From Streptomyces sp. CB01580 (lineage in GTDB: Bacteria > Actinomycetota > Actinomycetes > Streptomycetales > Streptomycetaceae): DNA of 64,000 bases. This document shows positions 59,801 to 64,000 of this stretch, piece after piece. Position numbers and translations under genes: made by a program. Under the pieces are notes generated by a model. That model saw nothing but the letters and a program-made list of their open reading frames with translations. It searched no databases and was not told where the DNA came from. The stretch lies in the NCBI RefSeq assembly GCF_001905795.1, contig NZ_LIXJ01000005.1, positions 186,001-250,000 of the forward strand, written 5' to 3'. Position 1 is the stretch's first letter; each line of letters starts with the position of its first letter.

Positions 59801-60200
59801 AGGGTCAAGTCCGCGGCCTGATCGCCAAGTTCGAGGCGCTCACCGGCATTCAGCATCGAGGCGGTCTGCGAAGAACTCCTCTTTGTCGGTGGTCCCGTCA
59901 TCATCACCGCGGTCATCGTGACCAGTTCTCCCAGCATCGGGCTCTGGGTGTCCGCGGCAGCGGTTTCCGTCGGCACTGCAGCAATGACGTCCTGTGCGTC
60001 GTCGGGGGCGCTGCGCGGAACAGGAGGGAGTGGCGTGCGAGGTGATCGCCCGCAGCGCCGGCCAGGTTTCGTAAGGGTATTGATCGTGCTGCTGGGCGTC
60101 GGTGGTGTACTGGGCGTAGCGGAGATCGCAGCACCGGCCGTCGCTGCGCAACGTGATGCTGTCGCAGCTTCGGGCCGGCTCCTGGCGGCCTTAAAGCTCG
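59800..60200 (+). pseudogene. Decayed MFS transporter remnant
   Basis: One frame reads AFSIEAVCEELLFVGGPVIITAVIV, then SPSIGLWVSAAAVSVGTAAM and further on FVRVLIVLLGVGGVLGVAEIAAPAVAAQ. These match the helix-5/6 and helix-7 regions of an MFS exporter; compare LESMLDDTIFLLGPLLVTVL and MGFQFGAIDVTMIAFAREQ in the gene at 21894. Just upstream the similarity shifts to another frame (VRGLIAKFEALTG), and both ends are missing. A TTA codon occurs near 60190. This is a broken gene without function. Confidence 0.6.
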
Positions 60201-60282
60201 GTCGTCCACGCGCACGCCTCGGGCGGGAGACAGGTTCGCCTCGCACGTCTGTTGGTGCAGTCGGCGGCGGGTGTCCTTCCCT

Positions 60283-61224
60283 TCAGCTGCGGCGGTGCCT
60301 GGCCGCCATCGCGTGGAACACCTTCTTCGGTGTCCACCGTGTCTCATCGAGCATGCGGACCACGCCGTAGGAGCCGAGATCCGCCTCTCCGGGCCTGCTG
60401 TAGCCGGCGAAGGTGAACCAGAGTGCGGTGTCCACCCCTTCCTCCTCGAAGATGCCCAGGAGCTCGGTGAAGTAGCGGACCTGCTCGTCCTCGTCCGGCA
60501 CCGCGCCGTGCGGAACCTGCCAGGCCGCGCCGCCCCGCTTGCTCGCACCCCTGTAGGCGCAGGTTCCGTACTCGGTCACCGCGACGGGCTTGCCGTGTGC
60601 GAGGTGTCCCCGCAGCTCGGAACGGAAGGTGTCGGCGTTGTAGGCGGCGCGGTAGGCGTCGACGCCGACAAGGTCGAAGGGACGCCAGTCAACGAACTCC
60701 CACGGAGCCGAGGCGTATGTGATACGGCCGCCGAAGTGGGCGCGCGCCGTCTCGGCGACGCGCATGAGGAAAGCGTTGAGACGCTCTTGCACGGGTCCGA
60801 GGCCGTGCCACCACTCCAGGCCCGCTTCGGCCATGGTGCGCAACCGGTCACCGTAGGTGTCACCCGGGATGAAGCCGCCGCAGAACGCGCTCATCTCGCA
60901 GCCCGCGCCGAACACCACCTCGGCACCGTTCTCCCGTACGGCTTCGGCCCGGCGGGCGCAATCGGCGAAGAACAGCAGCAGCCGGTCGGAGGGCAGATCG
61001 ACAGGGAACGGGGCGAACCGCACCTCAAGGCCGGCGGCCGCCGCACAGTGGGCAGCGATGCTCAGCCGTTCGGGATCGCGGCCGGAGACCCGTACGGCGT
61101 CGCAGTGCAACTCGTCCGATATCACCGCCATGTCATGCCGGACCGTTTCGTGGGTGAAGGTTTTGCGGGAGAGGTCCTGTCCAGGGAGGAACCCGGTGTC
61201 ATAGTTGACGCCCCGTGCGCGCAC
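60283..61224 (-). CDS. TIM-barrel glycoside hydrolase-like protein of unknown substrate
   Basis: This 313-residue soluble protein starts MRARGVNYDTGFLPGQ. It contains FGAGCEMSAFCGGFIPGDTYGDRL, with a Glu at the position of the GH acid/base, FDLVGVDAYRAAYNADTF, and VAVTEYGTCAYRGA with a Glu fitting the nucleophile, as in GH5-like clan A barrels. VDTALWFTFAGYSRPGEADLGSYGVV ends the barrel. No signal peptide. The GTG at 61224 with GAGG upstream begins two bases after the stop of a transposase remnant. Such genes are often labelled 'abortive infection protein', without evidence here. Confidence 0.65.
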   Translation of the reverse strand: MRARGVNYDTGFLPGQDLSRKTFTHETVRHDMAVISDELHCDAVRVSGRDPERLSIAAHCAAAAGLEVRFAPFPVDLPSDRLLLFFADCARRAEAVRENGAEVVFGAGCEMSAFCGGFIPGDTYGDRLRTMAEAGLEWWHGLGPVQERLNAFLMRVAETARAHFGGRITYASAPWEFVDWRPFDLVGVDAYRAAYNADTFRSELRGHLAHGKPVAVTEYGTCAYRGASKRGGAAWQVPHGAVPDEDEQVRYFTELLGIFEEEGVDTALWFTFAGYSRPGEADLGSYGVVRMLDETRWTPKKVFHAMAARHRRS

Positions 61225-61225
61225 G

Positions 61226-61553
61226 TCACTGCCTCTTCTGATGAAGCTTCAGGTGATGGACGCCGTGCTCCAGCAGGGCGAAGGCCAGCTGGGGACCACT
61301 GGCCTTGATGTTGAACAGGTAGCGGCCCAGGAAGTTGATGTGCCGGTCTTTTGGTGGGGAGAGGCGGGCGACGTCCTCGTGGCCCCCGGCTCGGGTCAGC
61401 GCCTTGCTCGCGGTCGACCGCGCCCTGCGGCAGCTTGGCGTTGGAGAACACCGCCCGCTTCCACATCGCGGGCACCGGCTCGGCGTCGACCTCGCGGGGC
61501 AGCAGCGGGGTGCTGGGCCTGCTGCCCGTGTTCGTGGGCGTGGCCGCCGTCAT
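61226..61553 (-). pseudogene. Tn3-family transposase remnant
   Basis: Two pieces of a Tn3-type transposase lie next to each other in different frames. One is LPREVDAEPVPAMWKRAVFS followed by NAKLPQGAVDRE, resembling an internal region. The other is the C-terminal end GGHEDVARLSPPKDRHINF followed by LGRYLFNIKASG, ending at the stop at 61226. A large internal deletion and a frameshift separate them. No terminal inverted repeats were found. Confidence 0.6.
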
Positions 61554-61780
61554 CCCGCCGTGGCGGGCGCCAGTACAGCTGACGGGAACTCAGGTACCCA
61601 CGACGGCGGCCCCGGGGTGCCGGGGCCGCTCAACGGCAGCGAGCCGCCCCGCCGGGGACCGGCCTCCCCGCGGGACTCTTCCTGTGGGCACCCCGCTGGC
61701 ACACTGGAGTCGGCCCTGCCATCCGGTCCGTCCCCGGTCGGCGGGGCCGTCCCGGAGACCAGACATCCCGGAGGTCATGG

Positions 61781-62056
61781 ATGACGTGCGGAAACTGCGG
61801 CGCGGCGGCGACTCAGGGGCCCGACGGGTCGTGGACCTGTTCCAACCAGTGCGGCTGGTCCTCGGTCGCCCCGGCCGTCGCGATAACCCCCGAGATCACC
61901 ACCACCCGCTGCCGCGGCTGCGACGCCCAGGTGTACGGGCTCGACGGGAGATACGCCTGCGGCCTGTGCTCCTGGTCCAACCACTGGGACGAAGGCCACC
62001 GCCCGCTCCCCACCGCCGACCGGACGGCCGAGAAGGACGTCAACGTCCTGGAGTGA
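61781..62056 (+). CDS. Small double zinc-ribbon protein
   Basis: This 91-residue protein carries CGNC ... CSNQC and CRGC ... CGLC, four cysteine pairs that would form two zinc ribbons. SWTCSNQCGWSS and YACGLCSWSNHW show that the second ribbon repeats the first. The tail is acidic. Function is unknown; such proteins are often nucleic-acid-binding or assembly factors. GGAGG precedes the ATG, and an overlapping ATG four bases earlier is out of frame. Confidence 0.72.
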   Translation: MTCGNCGAAATQGPDGSWTCSNQCGWSSVAPAVAITPEITTTRCRGCDAQVYGLDGRYACGLCSWSNHWDEGHRPLPTADRTAEKDVNVLE

Positions 62057-62171
62057 GCCGGCGCGAGCCGTGATCGCCTCCGGCGCGAGCCCGGAGGCGG
62101 CCCCGGTGCGAACGGCGGGACGCGCCCGGAGCGGGGACCCGGTGTGAGCACCGGGTCCCGCCCCGCCGAGG

Positions 62172-64000
62172 TCACGAGCCGGACAGCAGCGCCTCCAACG
62201 CCACCGCCGTGTCCGGGTGACGGCCGATCAGTGCCGCACCCGACGGGCCGGGTTCGGTGGTCACCCATGCCCCGTCGCAGCCCAGCAGGTTCGCCACCGC
62301 GTCGCAGGTCGCGGGGTGGGCGGCGAGCAGCGCGGCGCCCCGGGCCTGGGCCGTGCCCCGTACCGGACGTACGGCTTCCGGCTCCGGGCGGGCCCGCCAC
62401 GGCGGGACCCACTCGTCCAGGGCCCCGAGCCGGCCGGGGAAGATCCGTCCGGCCTCGCGGATCAGCAGCGGGGCCAGCTCCGTACCGCTCGTCCGCAATG
62501 TGCTGATCAGGCTCGGCAGCCAGGGCAGCAGCACCGGGTCCGGCAGCCGCCCGAACGCGTTCGACACCGCCTCCACGACGAAGTCGGTGAGGCCCGGGAC
62601 GGGCTCCAGGGCGTGCACGAAGCCACTGAGGTAGCGCGGATAGGCGGGCACCACCAGGGGGTTGGCGAGCAGCTCGTCGCAGCGTGCCCGCAGCTCGGCG
62701 CGGGAGAGGAGCCCGAGGTGGTTCCGGGCCGCCCACAGCAGCGCCGTCTTCGACGGGTCCTCCGGGTGCGACTGGGCGACCGCCAGCTCCAGCTGGGCCC
62801 GGTCGCATCCCAGGGACAGGGCCAGGCTCTCCATGCTGAACAGGAAGCCCAGCATCGCCGCCACCTGACGGACGGTGGCGTCGTCGTCGGTGAACGCCGT
62901 GGGCAGCAGGGTGCAGTAGTGCGCGTAGCCCGCCTTGACGAAGGACTCGATCCACGGCGGCAGCACCGGCTCACTGGTGCGGTAGTAGGCCAGCAGCCCG
63001 CGCACGCGGCGCAGCACCTCCGGTGCGTCGTCGACGCTGCGTTCGGCGGAGAGCACCTCCAGGGCATGGGTGCCCAGCTCGTCGGCGAGGCGGCGGCTGC
63101 GCAGGTACAGGGTCGCGTCCTCGACGGTCGCGAGGACGGTCGCCGCGGTGGCCTGCGGGTCGTACGCCGTGCGGCGCAGGCGCTGTTCCAGGACCTGTTC
63201 GAGGCTGACGCCCTCGTAGCCGAGCTCGATGAGGGCCCGCTGGTGGGTGCCGAGCGCCAGGTCCCACGACTCCTGGATCGGACGTTCGCCGAGCCGGCGC
63301 TCACCCATGATCGGGCGTGCGGCACCCCGCGGCATCAGGCGGCGCAGCATCCACAGCACATCGGAGCACCGCTCCAGTTCGGGCTGTGCGGCGATGTTCA
63401 GCAACGCCCGCTGTACGCCGCGTTGCTGAAGTTTCAGGTTCAGCGGCGCGAGCCGGTCGTGCACGTCGCGTGCCAGGGGCGGCAGCGCGTCGTAGCCGAC
63501 CTGTCCGACACGGTCGCCGCCCATCATGATCTCGACGAGGCGGCGCACGTCGCGCCGGCCCGGCACGGTGTCCTTCTCGATGCAGGTGACCGCCGCGTCC
63601 TGGAAGTCGTACGGCGTGGGCCTGGCCCGGTCGCGCATCCCGGCCAGCAGGATCGACGTCTCGAACACCGCGATGGCGTCGGCGGTGGAGGCGAGATAGC
63701 CGTTGCGGCGGGCGGCGCGCACGATCTCCACGGACCAGCCGAGCAGTTCGGCCTCGTCCAGGCGGTCCAGGACGGGTGGTCGCCGGAGGAATCCGGTCAG
63801 CTTGTCGGAGGCCGGATCCGCGGCCGTCGGTGCGGGGACCGCCGGGGCCGCGGTCTTCTTGGGCTTCGCCTTCTTCGTACCGTTCTGGCCTGCCAGGCGG
63901 TACGGCTTGACGCCGGTGCGCTTGAGGTTCTTCGCCCAGACCGTCGCCGCGATCGACACCGAGCCCGCGGCGAGGCCGAACTGCGCCTCGATCGCCGCGT
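62172..64000 (-). CDS. Large hypothetical protein, DUF5682-like, 5' end beyond the window
   Basis: More than 600 residues are visible; the frame stays open to the window edge (AAIEAQFGLAAGSVSIAATVWAKNLKRTG), so the N terminus is missing. Recognisable stretches are DFQDAAVTCIEKD and LVEIMMGGDRVGQVGYDALPPLARDVHDRL, then mainly helical Leu/Ala/Arg-rich sequence to LLSGS. These resemble DUF5682 proteins, which often accompany MoxR-AAA and VWA genes, but the match is from memory. A Lys/Pro/Ala-rich linker follows the first visible segment. Confidence 0.6.
   Translation of the reverse strand, partial: AAIEAQFGLAAGSVSIAATVWAKNLKRTGVKPYRLAGQNGTKKAKPKKTAAPAVPAPTAADPASDKLTGFLRRPPVLDRLDEAELLGWSVEIVRAARRNGYLASTADAIAVFETSILLAGMRDRARPTPYDFQDAAVTCIEKDTVPGRRDVRRLVEIMMGGDRVGQVGYDALPPLARDVHDRLAPLNLKLQQRGVQRALLNIAAQPELERCSDVLWMLRRLMPRGAARPIMGERRLGERPIQESWDLALGTHQRALIELGYEGVSLEQVLEQRLRRTAYDPQATAATVLATVEDATLYLRSRRLADELGTHALEVLSAERSVDDAPEVLRRVRGLLAYYRTSEPVLPPWIESFVKAGYAHYCTLLPTAFTDDDATVRQVAAMLGFLFSMESLALSLGCDRAQLELAVAQSHPEDPSKTALLWAARNHLGLLSRAELRARCDELLANPLVVPAYPRYLSGFVHALEPVPGLTDFVVEAVSNAFGRLPDPVLLPWLPSLISTLRTSGTELAPLLIREAGRIFPGRLGALDEWVPPWRARPEPEAVRPVRGTAQARGAALLAAHPATCDAVANLLGCDGAWVTTEPGPSGAALIGRHPDTAVALEALLSGS

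Noticed and set aside
1..64000. CRISPR arrays, tRNA or rRNA genes, classical riboswitches
   Set aside because: No regularly spaced palindromic repeats with unique spacers, no tRNA cloverleaf and no conserved riboswitch core were seen by eye; a covariance-model search would be decisive.

Overview
The window is high-GC actinomycete DNA, almost certainly from a Streptomyces chromosome. Third codon positions are strongly G/C, GTG starts and 4-base ATGA/GTGA overlaps are common, PucR, FadR/GntR, LacI and ArsR-type regulators and many small secreted proteins are present, and TTA (bldA-type) codons are very rare. No rRNA, tRNA, CRISPR array or intact insertion sequence was seen.

Layout. (1) 1-3744: sulfur/sulfide handling, with a metallo-beta-lactamase/rhodanese fusion (persulfide dioxygenase type), a rhodanese, a TauE/SafE exporter and a rhodanese-DUF2892 protein. 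Three TACCCC-N2-GGGGTA operators of the CsoR/CstR type control them. (2) 4131-6488: a secreted SRPBCC protein, an ArsR-like regulator and a small secreted I36-type protein. (3) 6553-13828: the glutarate branch of lysine/5-aminovalerate catabolism (glutaryl-CoA dehydrogenase, CoA-transferase, semialdehyde dehydrogenase, divergent GabT-like aminotransferase) and a PucR regulator. (4) 14071-21439: hydantoinase/oxoprolinase A and B subunits, a divergent PucR-like regulator and an M24 aminopeptidase.

(5) 21894-31182: an unusual, tightly coupled operon that reads as an uncharacterised biosynthetic cluster. It encodes an MFS exporter, a JmjC/cupin oxygenase, an alpha-oxoamine synthase, a CitE-like lyase, a DmpF-like acylating aldehyde dehydrogenase, a DmpG-like aldolase and an ornithine cyclodeaminase-like protein. 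A convergent MaoC hydratase and a divergent ATP-grasp-like enzyme follow. (6) 31299-37752: a Cys/His-motif protein, a divergent pair of 5'-truncated genes (response regulator and inositol monophosphatase) that look like a deletion scar, an amidase, a FadR/GntR regulator and a CynX-type MFS transporter. (7) 37945-41000: small secreted proteins, a nucleotide-sugar 6-dehydrogenase and an EF-hand protein.

(8) 41131-58339: a second probable biosynthetic cluster. A leftward operon holds an orphan protein, two Gfo/Idh/MocA oxidoreductases, an Ldh_2-type dehydrogenase, an M20 hydrolase and a 72-residue Pro-rich ORF. A rightward arm holds a rare single-chain fusion of two DegT/StrS aminotransferases, a UbiA prenyltransferase, an FAD oxidoreductase, two AMP ligases, a methyltransferase and a class III CoA-transferase. 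TTA codons lie near the 5' end of three genes: the MFS exporter of region 5, the nucleotide-sugar dehydrogenase and one Gfo/Idh gene. This suggests that both clusters are under developmental (bldA) control.

(9) 58381-61553: a decayed zone with remnants of a LacI regulator, an MFS transporter and a Tn3-family transposase, plus a second I36-type secreted protein and a TIM-barrel hydrolase-like gene. This may mark the edge of an acquired segment. (10) 61781-64000: a double zinc-ribbon protein and a large hypothetical protein that runs off the window. Starts and family calls come from reading the sequence only; no database search was possible.
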